Part shown: in pieces, positions 1 to 13,600 of the stretch
Layout: each line of letters opens with the position of its first letter
How positions within the stretch are numbered: the first letter of the stretch is position 1
Assembly (NCBI RefSeq): GCF_035917995.1
Contig: NZ_CP109131.1
Coordinates: 7,378,001-7,442,000 of the forward strand
Length of the DNA stretch: 64,000 nt
Direction: 5' to 3'
Source of the DNA: Streptosporangium sp. NBC_01755
Lineage (GTDB): Bacteria; Actinomycetota; Actinomycetes; Streptosporangiales; Streptosporangiaceae
The notes under the pieces: generated by a model
The model's database searches: none
Told to the model about the DNA's origin: nothing
What the model saw: the letters and a program-made list of their open reading frames with translations, nothing else
Position numbers and translations under genes: made by a program

Positions 1-1
1 G

Positions 2-1640
2 GCGGGCGAGTCGCTGCTGGTGCACGCGGGTGCCGGTGGTGTGGGGATGGCGGCGATTCAGCTGGCTCAGCGGCTTGGGGTGGAGGTGTTCGCCACAGCC
101 AGCCCGGCCAAGTGGGAGGTGCTGCGTTCGCTGGGCATCCCCGAGGATCACATCGCCTCCTCCCGGGATCTGGAGTTCGAGGAGCGCTTCCGGAAGGTGT
201 GCGGGGAGCGGGGGATCGATGTGGTGCTGAACTCGCTGACGGGTGAGTTCATCGACGCCTCGACGCGGCTGCTGGCCCCAGGGGGCCGGTTCATAGAGAT
301 CGGCAAGCTGGACATCCGCGACCAGGAGCAGTTCCCGGAGGGGCTGACCTACCGGTGGTTCGACCTGGGGGAGACCGGCCCCGAGCGGCTGGAGCAGATG
401 CTGGGCGAGTTGATGGGATTGTTCGCCTCGGGTGAGTTGCGGCCGTTGCCGTTCACGGCGTGGGATGTGCGGCGGGGCCGGGAGGCGTTCCGGTTCATGA
501 GCCAGGCCAGGCACACCGGCAAGATCGTGCTGACCATGCCCCAGGTCTGGAACCCGGAGGGCACGGTGCTGATCACCGGTGGCACCGGTGGTCTGGGTGC
601 GGAGGTGGCCCGGCATGTGGTGGCCGAGCACGGGGTGCGGCACCTGCTTTTGGCCGGTCGCCGGGGGTTGGAGGCTCCGGGTGCGGTGGAGTTGCAGGCC
701 GAGCTGATCGCGCATGGGGTCGAGGTCGCGGTCGTGGCGTGTGATGTGGCGGATCGGGAGCAGGTGGCGGCGTTGCTGGCGCAGGTCCCGGCAGAGCATC
801 CGCTCACCGCGGTGGTTCATGCGGCGGGTGTGCTGGATGACGGGACGATCGCGTCGCTGTCGAAGGAGCGGCTGGACACCGTGCTGCGGCCGAAGGTGGA
901 TGCGGCGTGGCATCTGCATGAGCTGACCCAGGACATGGATCTGGCGGGGTTTGTGCTGTTTTCGTCGGTGGCCGGGACGTTCGGTGGGCAGGGGCAGGGC
1001 AACTACGCGGCGGCGAACACGTTTTTGGATGCGCTGGCCGAGCATCGGCGTGCGCTGGGCCTGGCTGGGGTGTCGGTTGCGTGGGGTGCTTGGGTGCGGG
1101 ACGCGGGGATGACGGGCACGCTGGGCCAGGCGGATATGCGGCGGATTGAGCGGGCGGGGATTTCGGCCTTGACGGTCGAGCAGGGGCTGGCGTTGTTCGA
1201 CGCGGCTGCTGTGGCGGGTCCTGCGGTGGTGGTGGCGGCGCGGTTGGATGCGTCGGCGGTGGTGCGGGCGGGTGGTGAGGTGCTGCACCTGCTGCGGGGG
1301 TTGGTGCGGGGGGTCCGCCGGTCGGCGGCCTCGGCGTTGGTGCCGGCGGGTGACGGGGCACTGGGTGGACGGTTGGCCGGGATGGGTGAGGCTGATCGGG
1401 TTCGGTTCGTGCTGGAGTTGGTACGCGCGCAGGCGGCGATGGTGCTGGGGCATGCGTCGCCCGATGCGGTGGAGGTGCGGCGGGAGTTCCGTGACCTGGG
1501 ATTTGACAGTCTCACCACGGTGGAGTTGCGTAACCGGCTGAACAGTGCGACGGGCTTGCGGTTGCCGGCGACGCTGGTGTTCGACTACCCGACACCGGTC
1601 GTGCTGGCGGAGTTCCTGCTGGGCGAGTTGCTGGGTGAGC
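2..1640 (+). other. PKS module A (partial): ER-KR-ACP
   Basis: The window opens inside an enoylreductase with the NADPH-binding stretch HAGAGGVGMAAIQLA (about 23-67). A ketoreductase follows at about 560-1130, with GGTGGLG, catalytic Ser in FSSVAG and Tyr/Asn in GNYAAAN. It carries the LDD motif (VLDDG, near 835), which marks B-type KRs. The ACP has its phosphopantetheine serine in GFDS at 1508-1510. A DH normally accompanies an ER and would lie upstream together with KS and AT, so this module should fully reduce its beta-carbon (inference). Confidence 0.9.
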
Positions 1641-4600
1641 GGGCCGATTCGGCTGTGCTGTCGCCGGTGGTGCGTTCGGTGGCGGACGATCCGATCGTGA
1701 TCGTGGGGATGGCGTGCCGCTATCCGGGCGGGGTTTCCTCTCCGGAGGATCTGTGGCGCCTGGTGATCGAGGAGAGCGACGCGATCACCGGTTTCCCGAC
1801 CAATCGCGGTTGGGATCTGGAAGGTATTTACGATCCGGATCCCGGCCGGGTGGGGACGTCGTACACCCGACATGGCGGGTTCCTGCATGACGCCGATGAG
1901 TTCGATCCGGGGTTCTTCGGGATCTCGCCGCGTGAGGCGTTGGCGGTTGATCCGCAGCAGCGGTTGTTGCTGGAGGTGTCGTGGGAGGCGGTCGAGCGGG
2001 CCGGGATCGAGCCGGAGTCGTTGCGGGGCAGCCAGACCGGTGTGTTCACCGGAGTGATGTACAACGACTATGGCCTGGTTCTGGGCAACGCCGCCGTCGG
2101 CGAGGTGGTCGAAGGGCTCGGCCGGCGTGACGCCGTCGAGGGGTACGAAGGTACCGGGACCGCGCCGAGTGTGGCCTCGGGCCGGGTGTCGTACACGCTG
2201 GGGTTGGAGGGTCCGGCGGTGACGGTGGACACGGCGTGTTCGTCGTCGCTGGTGGCGGTGCATCTGGCGGCGCAGGCGCTGCGGGCGGGGGATTGTTCGC
2301 TGGCGTTGGCGGGTGGGGCGACGGTGATGTCCACTCCGAACACCTTCATCGGGTTCGCCCGGCAGCGTGGTCTGTCGGTGGATGGCCGGTGCCGGTCGTT
2401 CTCCGAGTCGGCCGATGGGGTCGGCTGGGCCGAGGGTGTCGGGGTGCTGGTGCTGGAGCGGTTGTCGGACGCGCAACGTAGCGGTCATCAGGTGCTGGCG
2501 GTGCTGCGCGGTTCGGCGGTGAACCAGGACGGGGCGTCGAATGGTTTGACGGCGCCGAACGGTCCGTCGCAGCAGCGGGTGATCCGCCAGGCGCTGGCGA
2601 GCGCCGGGTTGTCGGCGTCCGAGGTGGACGCGGTGGAGGCGCACGGCACGGGGACGACGTTGGGTGACCCGATCGAGGCGCAGGCGCTGCTGGCGACGTA
2701 CGGGCAGGACAGGTCGGCCGACCGGCCGCTGCTGCTGGGGTCGATCAAGTCGAACATCGGTCACACCCAGACGGCCGCCGGGGTGGCGGGGATCATCAAG
2801 ATGGTCATGGCGATGCGTGAGGGTGTGGTGCCGCGCACGTTGCATGTGGATGCGCCGTCGTCGCATGTGGACTGGAGCGAGGGCGCGGTCGAGCTGGTGA
2901 CCGAAGCGCGGTCGTGGCCGGAGGCCGGGCGTCCGCGCCGGGCTGCGGTGTCGTCGTTCGGGATCAGCGGTACCAACGCGCATGTGATCTTGGAGCAGCC
3001 TTCCGGGGTGGCGGAGGTCGCGGCGGCCGAGGTCGAGGTCGAGGTCGCCGAGTCCGGGGCCGTGGCGTGGGTGGTGTCGGCGCGCAGTGAGGTGGCGTTG
3101 CGGGCGCAGGCGGCGCGGTTGTTGTCGCATGTGGAGAGCTTCCCCGGTCTGGGGTTGGCCGAGGTGGGGGTGTCGCTGGCGACGGCTCGATCGGCGTTTG
3201 AGTATCGGGCGGCGGTGGTGGGTGCTGAGCGGGCGGAGTTGGTGCGGGGTCTGGCCGCGGTGGCCGAGGGTGCGCCGGCCGCCGGTGTGGTGACCGGTTC
3301 GGCGCGGGGCGCGGCCAAGCCGGCGGTGCTGTTCACCGGTCAGGGTAGTCAGCGGGCGGGGATGGGCCGGGAGTTGTATGCGCGGTTCCCGGTGTTCGCG
3401 GCGGCGTTGGATACGGTGATCGCGGAGCTGGACCCGCTGCTGGAGCGGTTGGAGCGGGAGCCGGCCGGGCAACTGGACGGCGGGTCGCTGCGAGGGGTGC
3501 TGTTCGCCGAGCCGGGGTCGGTCGAGGCGGGGTTGCTGGATCGGACGGGGTGGGCGCAGCCGGCGTTGTTCGCGGTGGAGACGGCGCTGTTCCGGTTGGT
3601 GGAGTCCTGGGGGGTGCGGCCGGGTGTGCTGGCGGGGCATTCGATCGGGGAGATCACCGCGGCGCATGTGGCGGGGGTGTTGTCCCTGTCGGATGCGTGT
3701 GTGCTGGTGGCGGGTCGGGCGCGGTTGATGCAGGCGCTACCTGCCGGTGGGGCGATGGTGTCGGTGCGGGCGTCCGAGGAGGAGGTCGCCACTCTGCTGG
3801 CGGGGCGTGAGAGTGAGGTGTCGGTCGCGGCGGTGAACGGCCCGGCCTCGGTGGTGATCGCCGGGATCGAGCAGCCGGTTCTCGACATCGCCGCCGCCCT
3901 GGAGGAGCGCGGGGTCAGGACGCGGCGGTTGCGGGTGTCGCATGCGTTCCATTCGCCGTTGATGGATCCGATACTGGAGGACTTCCGCGCGATCGCCGGG
4001 ACGCTCACCTACAACTCGCCGCGCATCGCCATCGTGTCCACCCTGACTGGGGAGGCGGCCATGGCGGAGCAGTTGTGCTCGCCGGATTACTGGGTGGAGC
4101 AGGTGCGTCGGGCTGTGAGGTTCTCCGACGGTGTCCGGACGTTGCACGCTCAGGGGGTGCGGGCCTATCTGGAGCTGGGCCCGGACGGGGTGCTGACCGC
4201 GATGGCCCAAGACACCCTCGCCGCGGAAGCCGAAGCCGGTTCTGATCCGGTTGCGGTGTTGGTGCCGGCACTGCGCGGGGGCCAGGACGAGCAGACGACG
4301 ATCGTGATGGCGTTGGCCGGGTTGCACGTGCGCGGGGTTCCCCTTGATTGGCGTGCGGTGTTGCCGGGTGGGCGGCGGGTGGAGCTGCCCACCTATGCCT
4401 TCCAGAAGGAGCGGTTCTGGCCGACCGGCCGACGGGGCGGGGACGCGCGAGGTCTGGGGCTTGAGACGGTGCTGCACCCGCTGCTGGGGGCGGTGATGGT
4501 GTCGCCGGAGTCGGACGGGGTGGTCCTGACCGGGCGGTTGTCGGCATCGACCCATCCGTGGATCTGCGACCACGAGGTTCTGGGCCGGGTACTGCTGCCC

Positions 4601-7600
4601 GGGACCGGATTCGTGGAGCTGGTGGTCCGCGCGGGTGACGAGGTCGGCTGCGCGGTGCTGGAGGAGCTGGCGCTGCAGGCGCCGCTGATACTGCCCGAGA
4701 CCGGCGGGGTGCGGGTCCAGGTGGTCGTCGACGGCCCCGGTGAGGCCGGCCGGCGCGCGGTGCGGGTGTATTCCCGGGCGGATGAGCACGAGGGCGGTGA
4801 GTGGACGCTGCACGCCCAGGGAGTGCTCGCGGAGCGGGCGGCGGAGCCGGGATTCGATCTGGTGCGGTGGCCGCCGGCGGGGGCGGCCGAGGTGGACGTG
4901 GCGGGGGCCTACGAGCGGCTGGCCGAGATCGGCTATGGCTACGGGCCGGCGTTTCAGGCGTTGCGCGCGGCCTGGCGGCGGGGGGAGGAGTTGTTCGCCG
5001 AGGTCGTGCTGGATGAGCGGGTGGCTGCGGAGGCGGCGCGGTTCGGGGTGCATCCGGCGTTGCTGGACGCGGCGATGCACGTGTCGCTGATCGATCCCTC
5101 GGGTGTGGCGAGCGGCGGGCGGGCGGTGTTGCCGTTCGTGTGGCGGCAGGTGGCGCTGCACGCCTCGGGCGCCTCGATGCTGCGGGTGCGGGTGCGGCAT
5201 TCGGGTGAGCACACGCTGAGCTTGGACGTGGCCGATGAGAACGGCCGTCCGGTGCTGTCGGCGGGGGCGATGGTGGGGCGTCCGGTGTCGGCGCGGCAGC
5301 TGGGCGCGGCGGGAGGGGAGCAGTCCCTGTTCCAGGTGGCGTGGAACCCGATCGAGACGCCCGCGACCGCCGGTGCGGCGCAGGTGAGGGAGTGGTCCGC
5401 TTCTCCTGATGCGGCTGTCGATGCCGCCGATTCGATTGTGGTGGTGGACTGCGCGGCGCGGCCGGCCGGTGAGACGCCGGAGGTGGTGCGTTCGGTGGCC
5501 GGCGGCGTGCTTGAGGCGCTGCAGGCGTGGTTGGAGCGGGAGGATCCGACGTCGGCGCCTTTGGTCGTGGTGACCAGGGGCGCGGTGGCGGTGGGTGAGG
5601 GCGCGGACGTGGAGGTGGCGGTCGCGCCGGTATGGGGGTTGGTGCGGGCGGCGCAGGCCGAGCACCCGGGGCGGTTCGTGCTGCTGGATCTGGACGAGGG
5701 CCAGGAACGGGACGCGGCGGTGGGTGTGGCGGTGGCCTGCGGTGAACCGGAGCTGGCGGTGCGCTCCGGGGCGTTCCTGGTCCCCCGGCTGGTCAGGATG
5801 GCGCAGCCTGAGCGGCCCGTCACCGTGGTCGCCGACGACTCGGAGGCGGAGCCGGACCTGGGCTTCGCCGAGCGGTCCGGCGGCTCGGTTGAGGTGGCCG
5901 CGGGGACGGTGCTGGTGACCGGCGGTACGGGCGGGTTGGGGGCGTTGCTGGCTCGTCGCCTGGTGACCGATCACGGTGTGCGTTCCTTGCTGCTGGTGAG
6001 CCGACGCGGGCTGACGGCGCAGGGTGCCGAGACGCTGGTGGAGGAGCTGACCGGGCTGGGGGCCGACGTCCGCGTGATGGCGTGCGATGTCGGGGATCGG
6101 GACGCGCTGGCACAGGTCGTGGGGTCGGTTCCGGATTCGGCCCCGCTGGTGGGCGTGGTGCACGCGGCGGGAGTGGCGGACAACGGTGTGGTGGAGGCGT
6201 TGTCGCCAAGCCGGTTGGATGCGGTGCTGCGTCCCAAGGCGGACGCGGCCTGGCATCTGCATGAGCTGACCCGGGATCTGCCGCTGGCGATGTTCGTGCT
6301 GGTGTCCTCGGCCGGTGGGCTGGTCCTGGCGGAGGGTCAGGGCAACTACGCGGCGGCCAACGTGTTCCTGGACGGGTTGGCGGCCTATCGGCGATCGCGA
6401 GGGCTGGTGGCGACGTCGCTGGCGTACGGGCTGTGGGATGCGGCCACCGGGATGAGCGCCGAGCTGTCCGACGCCGACCGCGAGCGGCTGGCCCGGATCG
6501 GGTTGCCGGCCCTGTCCGCGGCCGAGGGGTTGCGGCTGTTCGACGTGAGTGTGCGGACGGATGCGGCGATGACGGTGCCGCTGCGGGTGGAGGTGGAGGT
6601 GTTGCGGGGCCGCGGCGGTGAGGTGCCGGCGTTGCTGCGGGGGCTGGTACCGGCGAGGCGAACGGTCCGGGTGGCCGCCGGCGGCGGCCAAGAAGACGGG
6701 TTGCGGCGGCGCTTGGCCGGCCTGGAGGTGGGCGAGCGGGGGCGGGTGCTGGAAGAGCTGGTACGGCGGCAGGTGGCGGTGGTGCTGGGTCACGCGTCGG
6801 GGGATGCGGTGGAGCCCGACCGGGCCTTCAGCACGATGGGGCTGGATTCGCTGGCCGCGGTGGAGTTGCGCAACCAGCTGGCCGCGGCGACGGGGTTGTC
6901 GTTGCCCGCAACGCTGGTCTTCGACTACCCGACCTCGTACCGCGTGGCGGAATTCCTATACGGGGAGCTGTTCGGCTCGGTGGACTCCGAGCAGGTCGCG
7001 GATCTGCCGGTGGTGCGTTCGGTGGCCGACGATCCGATCGTGATCGTGGGGATGGCGTGCCGCTATCCAGGTGGGGTTTCCTCTCCGGAGGATCTGTGGC
7101 GCCTGGTGATCGAGGAGAGCGACGCGATCACTGGTTTCCCGACCAATCGCGGTTGGGATCTGGAGGGTATCTATGATCCGGATCCTGGTCGGGTGGGGAC
7201 GTCGTATACGCGTCATGGCGGGTTCCTGCACGATGCCGATGAGTTCGATCCGGGGTTCTTCGGGATCTCGCCGCGTGAGGCTCTGGCGGTTGATCCGCAG
7301 CAGCGGTTGCTGCTGGAGGTGTCCTGGGAGGCGGTCGAGCGGGCCGGGATCGAGCCGGGGACGTTGCGGGGCAGCGAGACCGGGGTGTTCACCGGTCTGA
7401 CGTACAACGATTACGGTCTGGCGCTGGGCAACGCCGCCGGCCGGGTACACCAGGCCACGGCCGATGAGGGGCTCGGTCGGCGTGACGCCGTCGAGGGCTA
7501 CGAAGGTATCGGGACCGCGCCGAGTGTGGCCTCGGGCCGGGTGTCGTACACGCTGGGGTTGGAGGGTCCGGCGGTGACGGTGGACACGGCGTGTTCGTCG

Positions 7601-10600
7601 TCGCTGGTGGCGGTGCATCTGGCGGCGCAGGCGCTGCGGGCGGGGGACTGTTCGCTGGCGTTGGCGGGTGGGGCGACCGTGATGTCCACTCCGAACACCT
7701 TCATCGGGTTCGCCCGGCAGCGTGGTCTGTCGGTGGATGGCCGGTGCCGGTCGTTCTCCGAGTCGGCCGACGGGGTCGGCTGGGCCGAGGGTGTCGGGGT
7801 GCTGGTGCTGGAGCGGTTGTCGGACGCGCGGCGCAACGGTCATCAGGTGCTGGCGGTGCTGCGCGGGTCGGCGGTCAACCAGGACGGGGCGTCGAACGGG
7901 TTGACGGCGCCGAACGGTCCGTCGCAGCAGCGGGTGATCCGCCAGGCGCTGGCCGGTGCCGGGCTGTCGGCGTCGGATGTCGATGTGGTCGAGGCGCACG
8001 GCACCGGAACGCGGTTGGGTGATCCCATCGAGGCGCGGGCTCTGATGTCCACCTACGGACAGGGCCGCGATGCCGCACAGCCGTTGCTGCTCGGCTCGAT
8101 CAAGTCGAACATCGGTCACACCCAGACGGCCGCCGGTGTGGCGGGGATCATCAAGATGGTCATGGCGATGCGTGAGGGCGTGGTGCCGCGCACATTGCAT
8201 GTGGATGCGCCGTCGTCGCATGTGGACTGGAGCGAGGGCGCGGTCGAGCTGGTGACCGAAGCGCGGTCGTGGCCTCGGGTGGAGCGGTCGCGTCGGGCTG
8301 CGGTGTCGTCGTTCGGGATCAGCGGTACCAACGCGCATGTGATCTTGGAGCAGCCTTCCGGGGTGGCGGAGGTCGCGGCGGCCAGGGTCGACGGGGCTGA
8401 TGGCGGGGCCGTGGCGTGGGTGGTGTCGGCGCGCAGTGAGGTGGCGTTGCGGGCGCAGGCGGCCCGGTTGTTGTCGCATGTGGAGGGTTCGCCTGGTCTG
8501 GGGTTGGCCGAGGTGGGGGTGTCGCTGGCGACGGCTCGATCGGCGTTTGAGTATCGGGCGGCGGTGGTGGGTGCTGAGCGGGCGGAGTTGGTGCGGGGTC
8601 TGGCCGCGGTGGCCGAGGGTGCGCCGGCCGCCGGTGTGGTGACCGGTTCGGCGCGGGGCGCGGCCAAGCCGGCGGTGCTGTTCACCGGTCAGGGCAGTCA
8701 GCGGGCGGGGATGGGCCGGGAGTTGTATGAGCGGTTCCCGGTGTTCGCGGCGGCGTTGGATGCGGTGATCGCGGAGCTGGACCCGCTGCTGGATGGGTCG
8801 TTGCGTGAGGTGCTGTTCGCCGAGCCGGGTGGTGCGCAGGCCGGGTTGCTGGATCGGACGGGGTGGGCGCAGCCGGCCCTGTTCGCGGTGGAGACGGCGC
8901 TGTTCCGGTTGGTGGAGTCCTGGGGGGTGCGGCCGGGTGTGCTGGCGGGCCATTCGATCGGGGAGATCACCGCGGCGCATGTGGCGGGGGTGTTGTCCCT
9001 GTCGGATGCGTGTGTGCTGGTGGCGGGCCGGGCGCGGTTGATGCAGGCGCTCCCTGCCGGTGGGGCGATGGTCGCGGTGCGGGCCTCTGAGGAGGAGGTC
9101 GCCGGGCTGCTGGCGGGGCGTGAGAGCGAGGTGTCGGTCGCGGCGGTGAACGGTCCGGCCTCGGTGGTGATCGCCGGGGTGGAGGAGGCGGTGCTGGCCA
9201 TCGCCGCCGAGTTGGAGTCTCGGGGGGTCAGGACGAAGCGGTTGCGGGTGTCGCACGCCTTCCATTCGCCGTTGATGGATCCGATGCTGGAGGACTTCCG
9301 GGCGGTGGCGGGCACGCTGACCTACAGCCCGCCACAGATTCCTCTCGTGTCCACGGTGACCGGGCAGGCGGCCACCGCCGAGCAGCTGTGCTCGCCGGAT
9401 TACTGGGTGGATCAGGTGCGTGGCGCGGTGCGGTTCTCCGACGGCGTCCGGGCGCTGCACGCTCAGGGGGTGCGGGCCTACCTGGAACTGGGCCCCGACG
9501 GCGTACTGACCGCGATGGCGCAGGACACCCTCGCCGCGGAAGCCGAAGCCGGTTCTGATCCGGTTGCGGTGTTGGTGCCGGCACTGCGCGGGGGCCAGGA
9601 CGAGCAGAAGACGATCGTGACGGCGTTGGCCGCCCTGCACGTGCGTGGGGTGCCGGTGAGCTGGCCGGCAGTGCTCCCCGCTGCCCGCCGGGTGGAGTTG
9701 CCCACCTATGCCTTCCAAAAGGAGCGGTTCTGGCCGACCGGTCGGCGGGGCGGGGACGCGCGAGGTCTGGGGCTGGGAACGGTGCTCCATCCGTTGCTGG
9801 GGGCGGTGGTGGTGTCGCCGGAGTCCGGTGGGGTGGTCCTGACCGGGCGGTTGTCGGCGTCGGAGCAGCCGTGGATGGGTGATTACCAGGTTCTGGGACG
9901 GGTGCTGATGCCCGGGACCGGGTTCGTGGAGCTGGTGGTCCGCGCGGGCGATGAGGTCGGCTGTGCGGTGGTGGAGGAGCTGGCGCTGCAGGCGCCGTTG
10001 GTGCTGCCCGAGACCGGCGGGGTGCGGGTCCAGGTGGTCGTCGACGGCCCCGGTGAGGCCGGCCGGCGCGCGGTCCGGGTGTACTCCCGAGCCGATGAGC
10101 GAGCGGGCGGTGAGTGGACGCTGCACGCCCAGGGAGTGCTCGCGGAGCGGGCGGCCGAGCCGGGATTCGATCTGGTGCAGTGGCCGCCGGCGGGGGCGGC
10201 CGAGGTGGAGGTGGCGGGGGCGTATGAGCGGCTGGCCGAGGTCGGCTACGGCTACGGGCCGGCGTTTCAGGCGTTGCGCGCGGCGTGGCGGCGGGGGGAG
10301 GAGTTGTTCGCCGAGGTCGTGCTGGATGAGCGGGTGGCTGCGGAGGCGGCGCGGTTCGGGGTGCATCCGGCGTTGCTGGACGCGGCGATGCACGTGTCGC
10401 TGATCGATCCCTCGGGTGTGGCGAGCGGCGGGCGGGCGGTGTTGCCGTTCGTGTGGCGGCAGGTGGCGCTGCACGCCTCGGGTGCTTCGACGCTGCGGGT
10501 GCGGGTGCGGCATTCGGGTGAGCACACGTTGACCTTGGACGTGGCCGATGAGAACGGCCGTCCGGTGCTGTCGGCGGGGGCGATGGTGGGGCGTCCGGTG

Positions 10601-13600
10601 TCGGCGCAGCAGTTGGGCGCGGCAGCGGCAGAGCAGTCCCTGTTCCAGGTGGCGTGGAACCCGATCGAGACGCTCGCGGCCGGTGCGGCAGCGGTGACCG
10701 AATGGTCCGAGCTCGCCGCCGACCGCTCTCTTGAGGTGGCTGTCGATTCGGTGGTGGTGGACTGTGAGGCGCGGCCGGCCGGTGAGACGCCGGAGGTGGT
10801 GCGTTCGGTGGTCGGCGGCGTGCTTGAGGCGCTGCAGGCCTGGCTGGAGCGGGAGAGCCAGGGTTCGGCACCTTTGGTGGTGGTGACCCGGGGCGCGGTG
10901 GCGGTGGGCGATGGCACGGACGTGGATGTGGATGTGGCGGTCGCGCCGGTATGGGGGTTGGTGCGGGCGGCGCAGGCCGAGCACCCGGGACGGTTCGTGC
11001 TGCTGGATCTGGACGAGGGCCAGGAACGGGACGCGGCGGTGGGTGTGGCGGTGGCCTGCGGTGAACCGGAGCTGGCGGTGCGCTCCGGGGCGTTCCTGGT
11101 CCCCCGGCTGGTCAGGATGGCGCAGCCTGAGCGGCCCGTCACCGTGGTCGCCGACGACTCGGAGGCGGAGCCGGACCTGGGCTTCGCCGAGCGGTCCGGC
11201 GGCTCGGTTGAGGTGGCCGCGGGGACGGTGCTGGTGACCGGCGGTACGGGCGGGTTGGGGGCGTTGCTGGCTCGTCGCCTGGTGACCGATCACGGTGTGC
11301 GTTCCTTGCTGCTGGTGAGCCGGCGCGGGCTGACGGCGCAGGGTGCCGAGACGCTGGTGCAGGAGCTGACCGGGCTGGGGGCCGACGTCCGCGTGATGGC
11401 GTGCGATGTCGGGGATCGGGACGCGCTGGCACAGGTCGTGGGGTCGGTTCCGGATTCGGCCCCGCTGGTGGGTGTGGTGCACGCGGCGGGAGTGGCGGAC
11501 AACGGTGTGGTGGAGGCGTTGTCGCCAAGCCGGTTGGATGCGGTGCTGCGTCCCAAGGCGGACGCGGCCTGGCATCTGCATGAGCTGACCCGGGATCTGC
11601 CGCTGGCGATGTTCGTGCTGGTGTCCTCGGCCGGTGGGCTGGTCCTGGCGGAGGGTCAGGGCAACTACGCGGCGGCCAACGTGTTCCTGGACGCGCTGGC
11701 GGCCTATCGGCGGTCGCGAGGGCTGGTGGCGACGTCGCTGGCGTATGGGCTGTGGGATGTGGACACCGGGATGAGCGCCGAGCTGTCCGACGCCGGCCGC
11801 GAGCGGCTGGCCCGGATCGGGTTGCCGGCCCTGTCCGCGGCCGAGGGGTTGCGGCTGTTCGATGTGAGTGTGCGGACGGATGCGGCGATGACGGTGCCGC
11901 TGCGGGTGGAGGTGGAGGCGTTGCGGGGCCGCGCCGGCGAGGTGCCGGCGTTGCTGCGAGGGCTGGTACCGGCGAGGCGGGTGGCTCGTGCGGCCGCCGG
12001 TGGCGGCGAAGACGCGGGCGAACGTCGGCGCCTGCACAGCAAGGACGCCTTGGCCGAGCTGGTACGCCACCAGATCGCGGCTGTCCTCGGCCACGCGGAC
12101 GGTGTGAACATCGGTGGTGACCGCGCCTTCAAGGACCTGGGCTTCGACTCGCTCACCACTGTGGAGCTGCGCAACGGCCTGGCGAAACGCATCGGGCTGG
12201 CGCTACCCGTGACCATGGTGTTCGACCATCCGACGGCTGATGAGCTGATCACCTATCTCTGGTCGCGGATCGAAGGCGCCGCTCCGGATGTCAGCCGGCC
12301 TCAGACGAGGGCCGACCACGACGACGACCCGATCGCGATTGTTGGTATGGCGTGCCGTTTTCCAGGTGAGATCGACACTCCTGAGCAACTGTGGCGATTG
12401 CTGGCCGATGGAGGTGAGGTGCTGTCCTCTTTCCCGGAGGACCGCGGCTGGGATCTGACGACCTTGACGAGCCGCAGTGCCACCACATCCGGCGGGTTCC
12501 TCGCCGGAGTCGCCGACTTCGACCCGGGATTCTTCGGGATCAACCACCGCGAGGCCCTGGCGATGGACCCCCAGCAGCGACTGCTGTTGGAGACGTCGTG
12601 GGAGGCACTGGAACAAACCGGCATCGTGCCCGCGACCCTGCGTGGTAATGACGTGGGCGTGTTCATCGGGACCAACGGTCAGGACTACCCGACGCTGCTG
12701 GCCCAGTCTGAAGACGACTTCGGGGGCTATGTCGGCATTGGCAGCGCGGCGAGCGTGGCGTCCGGGCGGCTCTCCTACACGTACGGCTTCACCGGTCCGG
12801 CGCTCACCGTGGACACCGCGTGCTCCTCGTCGTTGGTCGCTCTGCATCTGGCCGCTCGGTCACTCCGGTCCGGGGAGTGCTCGCTCGCCCTGGTCGGTGC
12901 CGTCACGGTGATGACGACGCCAGAAGGGTTCGTCGAGTTAACTCGGCAAGGAGTGCTGGCCGGCGACGGGCGTTGCAAGGCTTTCGCCGACGCGGCCGAC
13001 GGGACAGGGTGGGCTGAAGGCGTGGGCATGCTTGTGGTCGAGCGGCTGTCGGACGCGCGGGCGAAGGGCCATGAGGTGTTGGCAGTGCTCCGGGGCAGTG
13101 CCGTCAACCAGGACGGCGCCTCGAACGGGCTCACCGCACCGAACGGCGTCGCGCAGCAACGTGTCATTCGCCAGGCGTTGGCCTCCGCAGGCCTGTCGGT
13201 GTCCGATGTGGACGTGGTGGAGGCACACGGCACCGGAACCAGGCTGGGAGACCCGATTGAGGCCGACGCGTTGCTGTCGACCTACGGTCAGGACCGGGAC
13301 CGGCCGTTGTGGCTCGGTTCGGTGAAGTCGAACCTGGGGCACACCCAGGCGGCCGCGGGGGTGGCAGGCGTGGTGAAGCTGATCCTCGCCATGCGGCACG
13401 GAACTCTGCCGCGGACGCTCCATGTGGACGAGCCTTCGTCTCATGTGGACTGGTCGGCCGGTTCGGTCAGGCTGGCGACCGAGGCGGTGCCGTGGGCGAC
13501 CAACGGGCGCCCACGACGCGGTGCGGTGTCCGCCTTCGGAATCAGCGGGACCAACGCACACGTCATTCTCGAAGAAGCCGAACGGTCCATTCCTGAAGAA

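Noticed and set aside
3737..12094. Very long open frames on the minus strand opposite the PKS (over 1000 and 1700 codons).
   Set aside because: They are shadows of the GC-rich PKS codon pattern, rich in Arg/His/Pro/Gln, without family motifs, and repeat with the duplicated modules.
1684..12270. The duplicated PKS modules as a possible transposon duplication.
   Set aside because: No inverted ends, integrase or target duplication; the boundaries follow module borders, as expected from homologous recombination within a PKS.
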